DNA from: Kocuria sp.
GTDB lineage: Bacteria; Actinomycetota; Actinomycetes; Actinomycetales; Micrococcaceae
DNA: 64,000 bases
NCBI GenBank assembly: GCA_030454085.1
Contig: JAKDJD010000008.1
Coordinates: 1-64,000 of the forward strand
Direction of reading: 5' to 3'
Each line of letters begins with the position of its first letter. The stretch's first letter is position 1. The notes beneath the pieces are model-generated. The model ran no database searches. It was not told where the DNA came from and saw only the letters and a list, made by a program, of their open reading frames with translations. This document shows positions 52,411 through 61,476 of the stretch, one piece after another. The translations under genes were made by a program, and so were the position numbers.

Positions 52411-52500
52411 GAGAAGTCCGAATACTGGAAAGAGAACCGGATTCGCGCCACGCCGACCTCTGCGGCCATTCGGATTGTGGTTGCAGTGCCCCCTCGTTGA
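52411..52500 (+). pseudogene. Remnant of glycosyltransferase 3' end, copy 2
   Basis: Translation contains NRIRATPTSAAIRIVVAVPP followed by a stop at 52498-52500, which aligns more loosely with the end of the 49109 gene (IRAT, IR and Pro conserved). It sits 31 bp before the third SGNH gene, in the same relative place as remnant 1. Confidence 0.55.
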
Positions 52501-52531
52501 CTGAGTTGTGTCCCCAGGAGAAGGAATAGCC

Positions 52532-53596
52532 ATGATTCAGAGCAAACCAGTGATGGCTGAATCGGTCGCTGACCCCTGCCGACTGGCCTCGCGGCGTTCG
52601 TTGCTCCGGGCGGTAGGCATGGGCGCGATCGGGGTCATGGCCACGGGGTGCGCGCAGGAGCCGTTGGGAAGGACCGCTTCGCCGAGCCCGATTGCGAGCA
52701 GCACGTCTCCGAGTGGGCAGACTCGTCGACTCTCCTCCCCAGGTGAGTGGGTGCACTTCGGAGATTCCTTCACGAATCTTTCAAGATTGGTTCCAGCCTG
52801 TGCGGAACTCACCGGTTACGAGCACATGGATGCGAGCACGATCGAAGACACGTCGCTGGTCGTGGCGATCAGATCCGGCTGCGAGCCTCTGAGGGCACGG
52901 CTCGACGGCGGCAGAATTCCGCCCAAGGGCAGCATCGAGGTGCTCGACTTCGAGCCCTCAGCCTTTCAGATGCACGAGGGAGTGGAACTCCGGGTCGAAA
53001 TAAATGGTGTTCGGGGAGCGATCATTCGGCCAAGGTCCTCGAAGAAGACGTGGTTCAGACGCGCCTGGCCCGGCGAGGAACTCGAGATCTCGGGATCCGT
53101 CGACATCGCAGTGGACCCGCACCACGAGCAGTCCATCGGGACACTAGGGTTCCACCGAAACTTTTCCGTCGTCTTCGCCCTCGGCCGAAACGAGATAGAC
53201 ACCGGCGGATCCGTCGATGGTCTGGTGAAGAACATTCGCACCATGATCGAGAAGCATCCGGCTGAGGAACTGACGTATGTGGTGACCGAGATCCCCGCGT
53301 GGCAGGCGGAGAAGTTCGGCAGCCCGGAACGCGCGAAGGTCGATGCGTGGAACGGAAGGCTCAAACAGGAATTCGAGGACGCGTTCATCGAGCCCTTCCG
53401 GTGGCTGATCGAACACCGGGAGAAGTCATTCGCCGTGGCGGATCAGAGGATGACAGGCAAGGACCGGGCCGCCGAGGACAACGGAGTCATTCCTGCCTCC
53501 CTGACCCTGGACGACCGCGGTCATCTCAGCATTCCCGGAGGAAAAGCGTGGGCCGCGGGCTTGTTCGAGGAATTCAAGCGTCTGCACTTGGTCTGA
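52532..53596 (+). CDS. Tat-dependent SGNH-type lipoprotein, copy C
   Basis: This 354-residue paralog is closest to copy A. Twin-arginine motif SRRSLLRAVGMG near residue 18 and lipobox ATGC near 39 predict Tat export and lipid anchoring. SGNH blocks are VHFGDSFT near 75, ALGRNEID near 215 (the Asn is kept, the following Asp is Glu) and DDRGHLS near 330. AGGAGAAGGA precedes ATG 52532; an in-frame start at 52508 is less likely. The stop lies 55 bp before the beta-helix gene. Its enzymatic role is presumed to be like that of copy A. Confidence 0.78.
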   Translation: MIQSKPVMAESVADPCRLASRRSLLRAVGMGAIGVMATGCAQEPLGRTASPSPIASSTSPSGQTRRLSSPGEWVHFGDSFTNLSRLVPACAELTGYEHMDASTIEDTSLVVAIRSGCEPLRARLDGGRIPPKGSIEVLDFEPSAFQMHEGVELRVEINGVRGAIIRPRSSKKTWFRRAWPGEELEISGSVDIAVDPHHEQSIGTLGFHRNFSVVFALGRNEIDTGGSVDGLVKNIRTMIEKHPAEELTYVVTEIPAWQAEKFGSPERAKVDAWNGRLKQEFEDAFIEPFRWLIEHREKSFAVADQRMTGKDRAAEDNGVIPASLTLDDRGHLSIPGGKAWAAGLFEEFKRLHLV

Positions 53597-53651
53597 TGCG
53601 GGCGCCACTCGTGGAAGGTTGTCTTCAGATGAAAAGGAAGGAAAACGGGCG

Positions 53652-55262
53652 ATGAAAGAAGAACGGTCTCTTCGCGGATATCCCACACGGGGCAACAACG
53701 GTCCGCGAGAAGATCTCGTCTTTGCCGCGACCGGAAAGAATGCGGAGCCAACCTGGATCGAGGCACGGAAGCCGGACGGACATCCCACGGCGGCGGCCTA
53801 TGAGAAGTTCGGGTTTGACCCCGAGGCTCCAGGCGACAGCCTCCTGGCGGTGACCGATGGCGTGCGGAGGGTGGACATTCTCGATTCTTCGGGATCGCTT
53901 TCACCTCGGCTTCTCCGGTATTCGTCCAAGCACAACGGTGGTCTGATCCCGGCTGCCGCCGGTGGCGTCAAGTCCGACGCCGTGCTCGAGCGCAATCCGA
54001 ACATGGGCATGGCATGGGAACCGAAGAGCGGAACCGATGATACCGAAGCGTTGAATCGCCTGGTGGTCTCCGTCTCCGAGAACGGTGGAGGCACGGTGGT
54101 TCTTCCTCCCGGTGCGACGCTGGCGAGCGTGACCCTCGCTCCAGGAGTCTCACTGGCTGGATCCGGTCAGCGAATCACGAAGCTTGTTCTCCCCAACGGA
54201 GCGAACAGACCCATCGTCGCCGTGACACCATCCGCTTCCGGCCACAAGAACTACCGCACAGAGGTTCGTGACGTGACCTTGGAGGGAAACAGGTTCAACC
54301 AAACGGTGTGGTCCAAGGGGGCCAAATGGGCCCGGAACTCTCTTGAGAACCCGGCAACCATGCCCCATGGAATTTGGATTATACGATCAGAACCCAAGCC
54401 CGACCAGGACGACGAAGGCCTCGATCTCTACAACTTGGTTGTCAACGTGAGAATCAACGATGTCTACGGCACGGCCGTCTTCGGGTGGAGAGGGAATGGG
54501 GGTACTGTTTTCCACAATGTGGTGGCCATCAGGCCTGGTGTTGGCTTCATCTCGCCGCCTGATTGTTCCTGGTCGGACTGCACCGTGGGGCAAGCGGAAT
54601 TCACCGGAGTCCGTTCCCTGCACGGATCTGTGAACTATTCGAATGTCAAAACGTGGATGTCCGGAACCGCAGTTCTCAAACACCCGGCGCCGGACGGAAA
54701 TGCGTATCGGCGGCGGTGGGCCAATGGCTGGGAATTCCGTGGAAATGGGGCCGACGTCACCGTTTCCTCGTCCTCATCCCAGAACCATTCCGGGCACGGT
54801 CTGTGGATTACCCCGGGAACGGAAGGCGCCAATATCCAGATCTCCGTGGACGCGAACAATACCGTACCGCCGTGGGCCATGCGAGCCGACGATGACCTGG
54901 AACCGTGGCTGACCAACGAAGAGACAATAGAGCGCCAGGTTTATGGTGATGACGGCCGGACCCGAGCCGATAACCCGGTACGTGCCACAACTTCCTCCGG
55001 GCACGTCGGAGCCTTGATCGAAGGGTCGAGAAACGTTCTGAACATTTCGTCGAACACAGCAGCGGAGCAGGATCGTGGAACTTTCTACGGATGGCAGAAG
55101 CATGCCCTCGCCTTCGGGGCCGAGGCGCGCGAAAACATGATCACGGTGTCACACCATTCACTGACCGAAAATCGGCCCTCTGGCGAGGTCATTAGAGGGG
55201 GCGCCACCGGCCGGAACTTTGTTCTGGGCAACGGGCGGATCCTCGATCAGGTTTCCGACTAG
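53652..55262 (+). CDS. Right-handed beta-helix protein (pectate-lyase-like/tailspike-like)
   Basis: This 536-residue protein has a core that reads as a parallel beta-helix: GTDDTEALNRLVVSVSENG near residue 128 is the standard start of pectate-lyase-type helices, followed by GGTVVLPPG and short Val/Gly/Asn-rich strands to about residue 470. Such proteins bind or cut acidic polysaccharides. The N-terminal 110 residues resemble the variable head domains of tailspike-like proteins. No signal peptide is present with ATG 53652 or the upstream TTG 53619, which is odd for a protein in an EPS locus. GGAAGGA lies upstream. It may be an unusual lyase or structural protein. Confidence 0.72.
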   Translation: MKEERSLRGYPTRGNNGPREDLVFAATGKNAEPTWIEARKPDGHPTAAAYEKFGFDPEAPGDSLLAVTDGVRRVDILDSSGSLSPRLLRYSSKHNGGLIPAAAGGVKSDAVLERNPNMGMAWEPKSGTDDTEALNRLVVSVSENGGGTVVLPPGATLASVTLAPGVSLAGSGQRITKLVLPNGANRPIVAVTPSASGHKNYRTEVRDVTLEGNRFNQTVWSKGAKWARNSLENPATMPHGIWIIRSEPKPDQDDEGLDLYNLVVNVRINDVYGTAVFGWRGNGGTVFHNVVAIRPGVGFISPPDCSWSDCTVGQAEFTGVRSLHGSVNYSNVKTWMSGTAVLKHPAPDGNAYRRRWANGWEFRGNGADVTVSSSSSQNHSGHGLWITPGTEGANIQISVDANNTVPPWAMRADDDLEPWLTNEETIERQVYGDDGRTRADNPVRATTSSGHVGALIEGSRNVLNISSNTAAEQDRGTFYGWQKHALAFGAEARENMITVSHHSLTENRPSGEVIRGGATGRNFVLGNGRILDQVSD

Positions 55263-55272
55263 GAGGAAATTC

Positions 55273-55893
55273 ATGACCACCATGATTCGAACTCAATCGA
55301 AAATCAGCAATGACCTGGCCGAGTACCTTCTGCCGGATCTTGGAGTACCCGTTGCGGCCCGCTGGGTCGCGTCGATCATGAACCCTGAGGACCCCAACCG
55401 GATTCCCGAGGCCATGGGGCTGAGCCGCACGGCCGCCGTCCGGACCACGCCCGCGGATGTGCGAGTCATCGACAGTGCGGACGGCAAAGCACTCCAGATC
55501 ACCAAGGGGTCGTATCAATCGGGGCAGTTTGCCTTTCGGCACTCGCGGACCGCGGCATTCACGATGATCGGCGTCTTCTCATGCCCCGGTCCGACGGGAC
55601 CCATCGCGGACTTCGGACCGTGCCGGTTACAGAGGACAGGGACCTACTCTCTGCAACGTGACAAGGATCTGATCCATGTCGAATCGCGCGACCGGAATGT
55701 CGTTCTCGTCGCCAGTTTCGACGGGGCGAACAGTCATCTGACGGTCAACGGCAAGCGTGCGTTCGGTGACCTGGCCGCGGGGAACAAGCCGGATTTCCAG
55801 TCCATGTTCGTGCATCCTACGGGACGATCACGTGGTACGAATTCGCCATCCTCGACTTCGCGGTCTCACCCGACCAAGCGGATGAGATCGTGA
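55273..55893 (+). CDS. Lectin/LamG-like protein with frameshifted C terminus
   Basis: As read, the product is 206 residues. The central part (FTMIGVFSCPGPTGPIADFG, VVLVASFDGANSHLTVNGKR) is typical of concanavalin A-like/LamG jelly-roll domains that bind glycans. After FVHPTG the frame reads an Arg/Ser-rich tail, but the next frame continues WYEFAILDFAVSPDQADEIV and ends with TAG at 55932-55934, which is the expected last strand of such a domain. One missing G in GGG near 55818-55820 would restore it. AGGAGGAAA precedes ATG 55273. It has no signal peptide, like the beta-helix protein upstream, with which it is probably coexpressed. Confidence 0.7.
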   Translation: MTTMIRTQSKISNDLAEYLLPDLGVPVAARWVASIMNPEDPNRIPEAMGLSRTAAVRTTPADVRVIDSADGKALQITKGSYQSGQFAFRHSRTAAFTMIGVFSCPGPTGPIADFGPCRLQRTGTYSLQRDKDLIHVESRDRNVVLVASFDGANSHLTVNGKRAFGDLAAGNKPDFQSMFVHPTGRSRGTNSPSSTSRSHPTKRMRS

Positions 55894-56049
55894 ACGTCAT
55901 GCGCGGAATCTACCCGAATCTCCTGGGGCGATAGCCGCACATCGTGTGTCGTTCTGCCCGCCGCGGGTACCTCGGCGAAGCGGCGAAAAAGCGTGCGGTG
56001 CCTCCGCCGACTCCAGTCGTGCGGGGGATCCTGTGCCAGGATATGGAGC

Positions 56050-57078
56050 ATGGAAAAGACCTCTGACCGGAATGATCGCCCGACGATCCGCGATGTGGCG
56101 GCCGAAGCGGGAGTCTCCAAGTCCTTGGTCTCCCTTGCATTCCAGGACTCGTCGCGCGTGAGCTCCGAACGTCTGGACAGAATCCGCGCCGCCGCGGACC
56201 GCCTCGGGTACCGGCCCAATCTCCTGGCCAGGACACTGGCCACGGAGGGGTCGCCTTTCGTGGGAATACTGGTGGTCGATATGGCGAATCCGGTGCTGAC
56301 CGAAATCGCCGAGGCCGCGAGAGCGGAGCTGCACCGCCACGGTCGCTACGGCCTGGTGGCCAGCGCTACCGACGTCGGCTCGGCCTACCGGGGTGAAAGA
56401 TATGGAGAGATCAACGAACAGGTTCTCGATATGTTTCGTGACCTCCGCCCGCGCGGTCTCGTGATTGTTGGAACGTCCGTCGAGGATGCGCGCCTGCCGG
56501 TCGGGATGCCTGTGGTTTTTGCCAGTGCGGCGGCCGAGCCCGGGTCGGACCACCCATCTATCCGTGCGGACGACGAGGCGGGCATTCGCCTGGTCATGGA
56601 TCACTTGGTCGAACAGGGACACCGGGACATCGGTTTCGTCGGAGGCGAGGGAGGTGGTGTCTCGAGAGGGCGCCACGCGGCGTACCTGAGTTTCGTCCGC
56701 GAGCGGGGACTGCCGGAGCGAGCCATGAGGGCGGCCTTCTCCGAAGAAGAAGGTTTCGAGGCCGCCACCATGATGTTGACTTCTGACTCCCGGCCGACGG
56801 CGATCGTAGCGGTCAGCGATCTGGTGGCCCTGGGTGTGCAGTCTGCCGCCGACTCCATGAGTTTGCGAGTTCCCGAGGATCTTGCCGTCACAGGATTCGA
56901 CAACACATCGATTGCCGCCATGTCGCGTATCTCGTTAACCTCGGTCGACCCCAGAAACCGTGACATCGGGCAACTGGCGGCGGACACGATTGCGGAATCG
57001 ATCGCCCGGACCGGTCGTAACAGCGAAAACGTAACCCTTGTGCCGGAACTGGTGGTCCGACGCTCGACGGCCGGGTAG
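56050..57078 (+). CDS. LacI-family transcriptional regulator
   Basis: This 342-residue regulator has the LacI helix-turn-helix at residues 11-30 (TIRDVAAEAGVSKSLVSLAF), the hinge helix near 45-58 (RLGYRPNLLARTLA), and a periplasmic-binding-protein-like effector domain with VAVSDLVALGVQSAADS near 255. It is upstream of, and codirectional with, a catabolic operon whose promoters carry GGACCGGTCC-core palindromes, the form typical of LacI operators with a central CG. It probably represses that operon and is relieved by a sugar or cyclitol. ATG 56050 is chosen from the conserved domain start; the longer open frame upstream is not family-like. Confidence 0.9.
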   Translation: MEKTSDRNDRPTIRDVAAEAGVSKSLVSLAFQDSSRVSSERLDRIRAAADRLGYRPNLLARTLATEGSPFVGILVVDMANPVLTEIAEAARAELHRHGRYGLVASATDVGSAYRGERYGEINEQVLDMFRDLRPRGLVIVGTSVEDARLPVGMPVVFASAAAEPGSDHPSIRADDEAGIRLVMDHLVEQGHRDIGFVGGEGGGVSRGRHAAYLSFVRERGLPERAMRAAFSEEEGFEAATMMLTSDSRPTAIVAVSDLVALGVQSAADSMSLRVPEDLAVTGFDNTSIAAMSRISLTSVDPRNRDIGQLAADTIAESIARTGRNSENVTLVPELVVRRSTAG

Positions 57079-57105
57079 GCCTCCGGCACAGGGAAAAGTC
57101 TCACC

Positions 57106-57150
57106 TTGACCTGTGCATTGGGTCACCCTAAAGTGTGTTGGACCGGTCCA
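57106..57150 (+). promoter_or_regulatory. Promoter with LacI operator O1
   Basis: TTGACC (57106-57111) and TAAAGT (57129-57134) are 17 bp apart. TGGACCGGTCCA (57139-57150), a perfect palindrome, covers the expected transcription start. This is a textbook repressible promoter for the operon that begins with the aldehyde dehydrogenase gene. Confidence 0.8.
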
Positions 57151-57192
57151 CAGTGACTTCGGTTCGATAGGCAAGGGTGCCTTGGAGCCCAA

Positions 57193-57210
57193 TTTTGGAC
57201 CGGTCCAAAA
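57193..57210. promoter_or_regulatory. LacI operator O2 (18-bp perfect palindrome)
   Basis: TTTTGGACCGGTCCAAAA is perfectly symmetric and lies 57 bp centre-to-centre from O1 in the leader of the operon. Paired operators at this distance could allow looping or cooperative repression. Confidence 0.85.
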
Positions 57211-57259
57211 TCTGGAATGGCGTATTTGTACGACGTCGACGTCAACCGAAAGGCACACC

Positions 57260-58708
57260 ATGGTCAGCAAGGAACTCCTGATCGGAGGCATCTGGGAGAA
57301 AGCGAGTAACGGTTCCGCGCCTCGGGGCGTCACGTCTCCGTTCGATGGGCGAGTCGTCGGGCAGGTGGAGTCTGCCGCCGCCGAGGACGTCGAGCGAGCC
57401 ATCCGTGCGGCGGAACACGGCGCTGCGAAATGGCGCCGGACCCCGGCCCACGAGCGCTCGGATATCCTCCTCAAAGCTGCTGACCTTGCGGACCAGAGGG
57501 CGGAGGAGATCGGCCGCATATTGAGCGCGGAAAACGGAAAGACGCTGGGTGAGGCCACCGGCGAAGCCAAGCGCTCGGGGGACATCATCCGTCTCGCCGC
57601 ATTCGAGGGAACGCAGCTCTATGGGCAGTCCCTGCCCTTGGACGCCAACCGAGGCACCGGACTGGACAAGCTCGGCTTCACTATTCGTCAGCCAGTCGGA
57701 GTGGTTGCTGCGATCAGTCCCTTCAACTATCCGGCGCTGTTGGTCAATCACAAGGTTGCTCCCGCTCTGGCCGCAGGCAACGCAGTCATTCTCAAACCTG
57801 CCGGAGCAACCCCGTTGACGGCGCTCGCGCTCGCGGAGTGCTTCGTGGATGCGGGTCTGCCGGAAGGCGTTCTGTCCGTTTTGACCGGATCAGGAAAAAC
57901 CATTGGCGATGCACTCACCTCGGACCCCAGGGTTCGGAAGATCAGCTTCACCGGGTCCACCGCGGTTGGGGAGCATATCGCTGCTACCGCCGGGGTGAAA
58001 AAGCTTTCCCTCGAATTGGGCTCCTCCGCACCCGTGGTCGTGCTTCCGGACGCCGACATCGATCTCGCGGCCAGCGCCGTTGCGGCGGGCGGATACATCA
58101 ACGCAGGCCAGGTATGTATTTCGGTCCAGCGAGTTGTGGCTCATCGCGATGTCGCGACCGACTTCCTGGATGCCCTCAAGGCCAAGGTTTCCGAGCACCG
58201 AACCGGCGATCCCTCGGACGACAAGACAACCGTGGGCACGCTCATCGATGAGCGAGAAGCCCAGCGCGTTGAACAGGCCTTCCGTCTGGCCGTCGACGAA
58301 GGCGCGACCTTGGCTCAGGGCGGCGAGCGGGACGGCGCGATTGTGCAACCCACGATCCTCTCCAACGTGGATCCGCGATCCTCAATCGCCCAGCAAGAAC
58401 TCTTCGGCCCCGGCGTGGCCGTGTCCATGGCCCAGGATGTCGGCGAAGCACTGGATCTCGCGAATTCGACCGACTACGGTCTCGCGGCCGGCGTGTTCAC
58501 CAAGGACAACGACAATGCAGTTCGTGCCGCGCGTGAGATCGACGCGGGCGTTGTACATATCAACTGGACGCCCTTGTGGCGTGCGGACCTCATGCCATAC
58601 GGAGGGTTGAAGGCTTCCGGCGTCGGCAAAGAAGGCCCCCGTGCGGCGGTAGCCGAAATGACCGAGGAAAAGGCCGTGATCCTGCATGGCCGGCCCTGGG
58701 ACCAGTAA
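57260..58708 (+). CDS. Aldehyde dehydrogenase (lactaldehyde/sulfolactaldehyde/glyceraldehyde-3-P type)
   Basis: This 482-residue NAD(P)-dependent ALDH has VAAISPFNYPALLVNHKVAP near residue 150, FTGSTAVGEH near 230, the catalytic Glu in LELGSSAPVV near 250 and the catalytic Cys in NAGQVCISVQR near 286. FNYP in place of FNFP or WNFP and the missing middle Gly of the LELGG motif match ALDHs acting on small phosphorylated or hydroxy-aldehydes. ATG 57260 is the likely start; the open frame extends upstream through the operators, which cannot be coding. First gene of the LacI-controlled operon, it probably oxidises an aldehyde released by the aldolase encoded later. Confidence 0.83.
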   Translation: MVSKELLIGGIWEKASNGSAPRGVTSPFDGRVVGQVESAAAEDVERAIRAAEHGAAKWRRTPAHERSDILLKAADLADQRAEEIGRILSAENGKTLGEATGEAKRSGDIIRLAAFEGTQLYGQSLPLDANRGTGLDKLGFTIRQPVGVVAAISPFNYPALLVNHKVAPALAAGNAVILKPAGATPLTALALAECFVDAGLPEGVLSVLTGSGKTIGDALTSDPRVRKISFTGSTAVGEHIAATAGVKKLSLELGSSAPVVVLPDADIDLAASAVAAGGYINAGQVCISVQRVVAHRDVATDFLDALKAKVSEHRTGDPSDDKTTVGTLIDEREAQRVEQAFRLAVDEGATLAQGGERDGAIVQPTILSNVDPRSSIAQQELFGPGVAVSMAQDVGEALDLANSTDYGLAAGVFTKDNDNAVRAAREIDAGVVHINWTPLWRADLMPYGGLKASGVGKEGPRAAVAEMTEEKAVILHGRPWDQ

Positions 58709-58756
58709 CCCCATCTTTTTCCCTGACAGACCACTCGTTGAATGCAAGGAAGCATC

Positions 58757-60694
58757 ATGACTCATCAGGACCCGACGATTCGACTCACCGTCGCCCAAGC
58801 CATCGTCAAATTCATCAGCAACCAGTATTCGATCATGGACGGCGAACGGCGCCGTTTCATCCCGGCCGCCGGAGGGATCTTCGGGCACGGAAACGTGTCC
58901 GGATTCAGCCAGGCGTTCTCCCAGTACTCGGATTCGATCCCGTTTATCCAGGGGCGCAATGAGCAGTCTCTCGGGCACATCGGTTCGGGCCTCGCCAAGG
59001 CGACTCAGCGACGCCAGACCCTCGCCGTGACGGCCTCAATCGGTCCCGGGGCCATGAACCTGGTGACGGCCTCGGCTTTGGCCACCGTCAATCGGCTGCC
59101 CTTGTTGCTCCTGCCGGGCGACACGTACGCGACGCGACGACAGGGTGTGGTCCTGCAACAGCTCGAGGACCCCAGCGATCCGGGTCTGACCGTGAATGAC
59201 GCATTCCGGCCCGTGTCCCGTTTCTTCGACCGGATCACCCGACCCGAGCAGCTCATCACTTCTCTGCCCCAGGCCTTCCGGGTCCTTGCGAACCCGGTCG
59301 AGACCGGCGCCGTCGTGCTCTCTGTCTCGCAGGACCTGCAGTCCATGGCGTATGACTTCCCGGTTGAGCTCTTCCGCGAGCGGGACTGGCCCATTCGACG
59401 CACCGCTCCTCAGTCGGAGGAGATTCATGCGATCGCAGAAGCGATCCGTGGTGCGGAGAAGCCCTTGATTATTGCCGGCGGCGGGGTCCACTACTCGTTG
59501 GCGCAGGAGAAGCTGCAGCAACTCGGGGAGGCCACCGGCATCCCCGTTGCCGAAACTTTCGGGGGCAAGGGCGCCATCCAGCACGACGCGGACTGGTTCC
59601 TCGGGGGTCTCGGGTTGGAGGGCAATCCGGCCACCAACCGACTCGTGGCCCAGGCCGACCTGATCCTTTCGATCGGTACTCGCCTGACCGATTTCTCCAC
59701 GGGTTCACAGACCATGTTCAAGAACCCCGATGTGCGATTCGCCGCAATCAATATCGCGGAAATCGACGCCATCAAACAGGGCGGCATCGCCGCCGTCTCC
59801 GACGCTCGGCGAGGCATCGAGGATCTGCTGTCCGACCTCGAGGGCTACGGGGTCTCCCAGGACTGGTCCAGCGAGATCCGTAGTCAGAAGGACGAATGGC
59901 GTCCGCAGCGTGCCGCAGCGCTGGACCCTGACACGGTGTTCGACAAGAACGCACCCGAACACGCCGATCTCAACATCCCTGACACGGACGCCGTGCTGAC
60001 CCAAGGGCAGCTGATCGGCCTGATGCAGGAGCACTCCCAGAGCGGCGACGTCGTGATCGCCGCGGCGGGCGGCCCTCCCGGGGACCTCCTCAAGGTCTGG
60101 GACGCGACCGAAGGGCGCCATGCACACCTCGAATTCGGTTTCTCGTGCATGGGGTACGAGATTCCTGCCGGTATCGGGGTGCGGCTGGCGAATCCCGAGG
60201 AAGAAAAGCGCGTCTCGGTATTCATCGGGGACGGTACGTTCCTCATGAACCCCACGGAGATCCTCACCGCGGCCCAGGAAGGTCTCAAAGTGACCTACGT
60301 GGTTTCGGAAAACCACGGTTTCCAGGTGATCCGTCGTCTCCAGATGATGAAATTCGGCGAACAATTCGGGAACGATTTCCGGTATCGCGGCCACGACGAG
60401 CAGGGGCGGCTCTCGGGCGACTACCTCCAGGTGGGGCTCGAGAACATCGGTGAAGGTCTCGGTGCCAAGGTGATTCGAGCGACCTCTGCCGAGGAGGTTC
60501 GTACCGCCCTGGACGAAACCAGAAGCCACGAGGGCCCAGTCATGATCGTTGTGCCCACCGTTCCCCTGGTGGACCTGCCCGGATCGGAAGTTTTCTGGGA
60601 CGTGGCACCGGCTGAAGTCAGCGAACAGGAGTGGGTCTCGCCCTTGCGGACCGAGTACGAAGAGGGACTGCGGGATCAGAGGTGGCACGTATGA
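58757..60694 (+). CDS. IolD-like ThDP-dependent hydrolase, second paralog
   Basis: This 645-residue protein is homologous to the IolD at 7974 over its full length. It keeps the cofactor Glu in QGRNEQSLGH near residue 68, TASIGPGAMNLVTASALATV, NDAFRPVSRFFDRITRPEQL, and the ThDP motif GDGTFLMNPTEIL near 490 followed by SENHGF. It should cleave a C-C bond in a cyclic 1,2-diketone or similar ring. Divergence from IolD and a separate LacI operon suggest a different cyclitol or deoxy-cyclitol substrate. AAGGA precedes ATG 58757; an in-frame ATG at 58742 is less likely. Confidence 0.87.
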   Translation: MTHQDPTIRLTVAQAIVKFISNQYSIMDGERRRFIPAAGGIFGHGNVSGFSQAFSQYSDSIPFIQGRNEQSLGHIGSGLAKATQRRQTLAVTASIGPGAMNLVTASALATVNRLPLLLLPGDTYATRRQGVVLQQLEDPSDPGLTVNDAFRPVSRFFDRITRPEQLITSLPQAFRVLANPVETGAVVLSVSQDLQSMAYDFPVELFRERDWPIRRTAPQSEEIHAIAEAIRGAEKPLIIAGGGVHYSLAQEKLQQLGEATGIPVAETFGGKGAIQHDADWFLGGLGLEGNPATNRLVAQADLILSIGTRLTDFSTGSQTMFKNPDVRFAAINIAEIDAIKQGGIAAVSDARRGIEDLLSDLEGYGVSQDWSSEIRSQKDEWRPQRAAALDPDTVFDKNAPEHADLNIPDTDAVLTQGQLIGLMQEHSQSGDVVIAAAGGPPGDLLKVWDATEGRHAHLEFGFSCMGYEIPAGIGVRLANPEEEKRVSVFIGDGTFLMNPTEILTAAQEGLKVTYVVSENHGFQVIRRLQMMKFGEQFGNDFRYRGHDEQGRLSGDYLQVGLENIGEGLGAKVIRATSAEEVRTALDETRSHEGPVMIVVPTVPLVDLPGSEVFWDVAPAEVSEQEWVSPLRTEYEEGLRDQRWHV

Positions 60695-61476
60695 GTCCGA
60701 CTCCATTGGACAAGGGAAAGTTGGCCCAGCGCATCCGCTCGGGTGAACTGACGCATGGTGCTTTCTGCGGCATCGGGCATCCCGCGGCCGCGGAAATCAT
60801 GGCAGCCGCCGGCCTGGACTGGGTTCTGCTGGACCTCGAGCACGGCGGATCGGACGAATCCCACATCGGCCAAGTTGTGGCTTCCACGGGCGGCTACGGT
60901 ACGGCGACACTGGTGCGCGTCGAGTCCTTGGAGCGTATTCGTATCGGTCGGGCGCTGGACGCGGGTGCGGCCGGAATCATGTTGCCCCGAATCAACGATG
61001 CCATCCAGGTCGAGGAAACGTTGCGTTACTTCCGGTACCCACCCCAGGGGATGCGCGGAGTTGCTACGTACAACCGTTCCGTCCGGTGGGGTCTTGATAC
61101 GGGTGCGTTGGACACCGCGAACAGTGAAGCCCTGTGCATTGTCCAGATCGAAACTCTTGGCGCCCTCAATGAGGTGGAAGAGATAGCCGTGCTGGACGGA
61201 GTCGATGTGCTGTTCATCGGACCGCTCGATCTCTCCTACGCCTTGGGAACACCGCGCAATTTCGAGTCGGAGGAATTCAAGGACGCCGTGGACCGCGTCC
61301 TCAATGCCGCGCGGAAGGCCGGGATTTCCGCAGGGATTCTCAGTGCCAACACCGATGTGGCGGAAAAGCGTGCCGCACAAGGATTCACCTTCCTCCCGGT
61401 GGGGTCGGATTCGACCCTTTTGGCAAATGCAGCTCGCGACGTCGTCACTCGCCTGGAGGGATCGCACAATGACTGA
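60691..61476 (+). CDS. HpcH/HpaI-family class II aldolase
   Basis: This 261-residue TIM-barrel aldolase of the 2-keto-3-deoxy-sugar-acid/HpaI group carries GLDWVLLDLEHGGSDE near residue 38 (catalytic His), the metal-binding Glu in IVQIETLGAL near 152 and Asp in VLFIGPLDLSYALG near 178. Enzymes of this family cleave 2-keto-3-deoxy acids to pyruvate plus an aldehyde. The ATG overlaps the stop of the IolD-like gene, so the two are coupled. It likely cuts the ring-opened product of the IolD-like enzyme, feeding the aldehyde to the aldehyde dehydrogenase encoded first. Confidence 0.85.
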   Translation: MSPTPLDKGKLAQRIRSGELTHGAFCGIGHPAAAEIMAAAGLDWVLLDLEHGGSDESHIGQVVASTGGYGTATLVRVESLERIRIGRALDAGAAGIMLPRINDAIQVEETLRYFRYPPQGMRGVATYNRSVRWGLDTGALDTANSEALCIVQIETLGALNEVEEIAVLDGVDVLFIGPLDLSYALGTPRNFESEEFKDAVDRVLNAARKAGISAGILSANTDVAEKRAAQGFTFLPVGSDSTLLANAARDVVTRLEGSHND

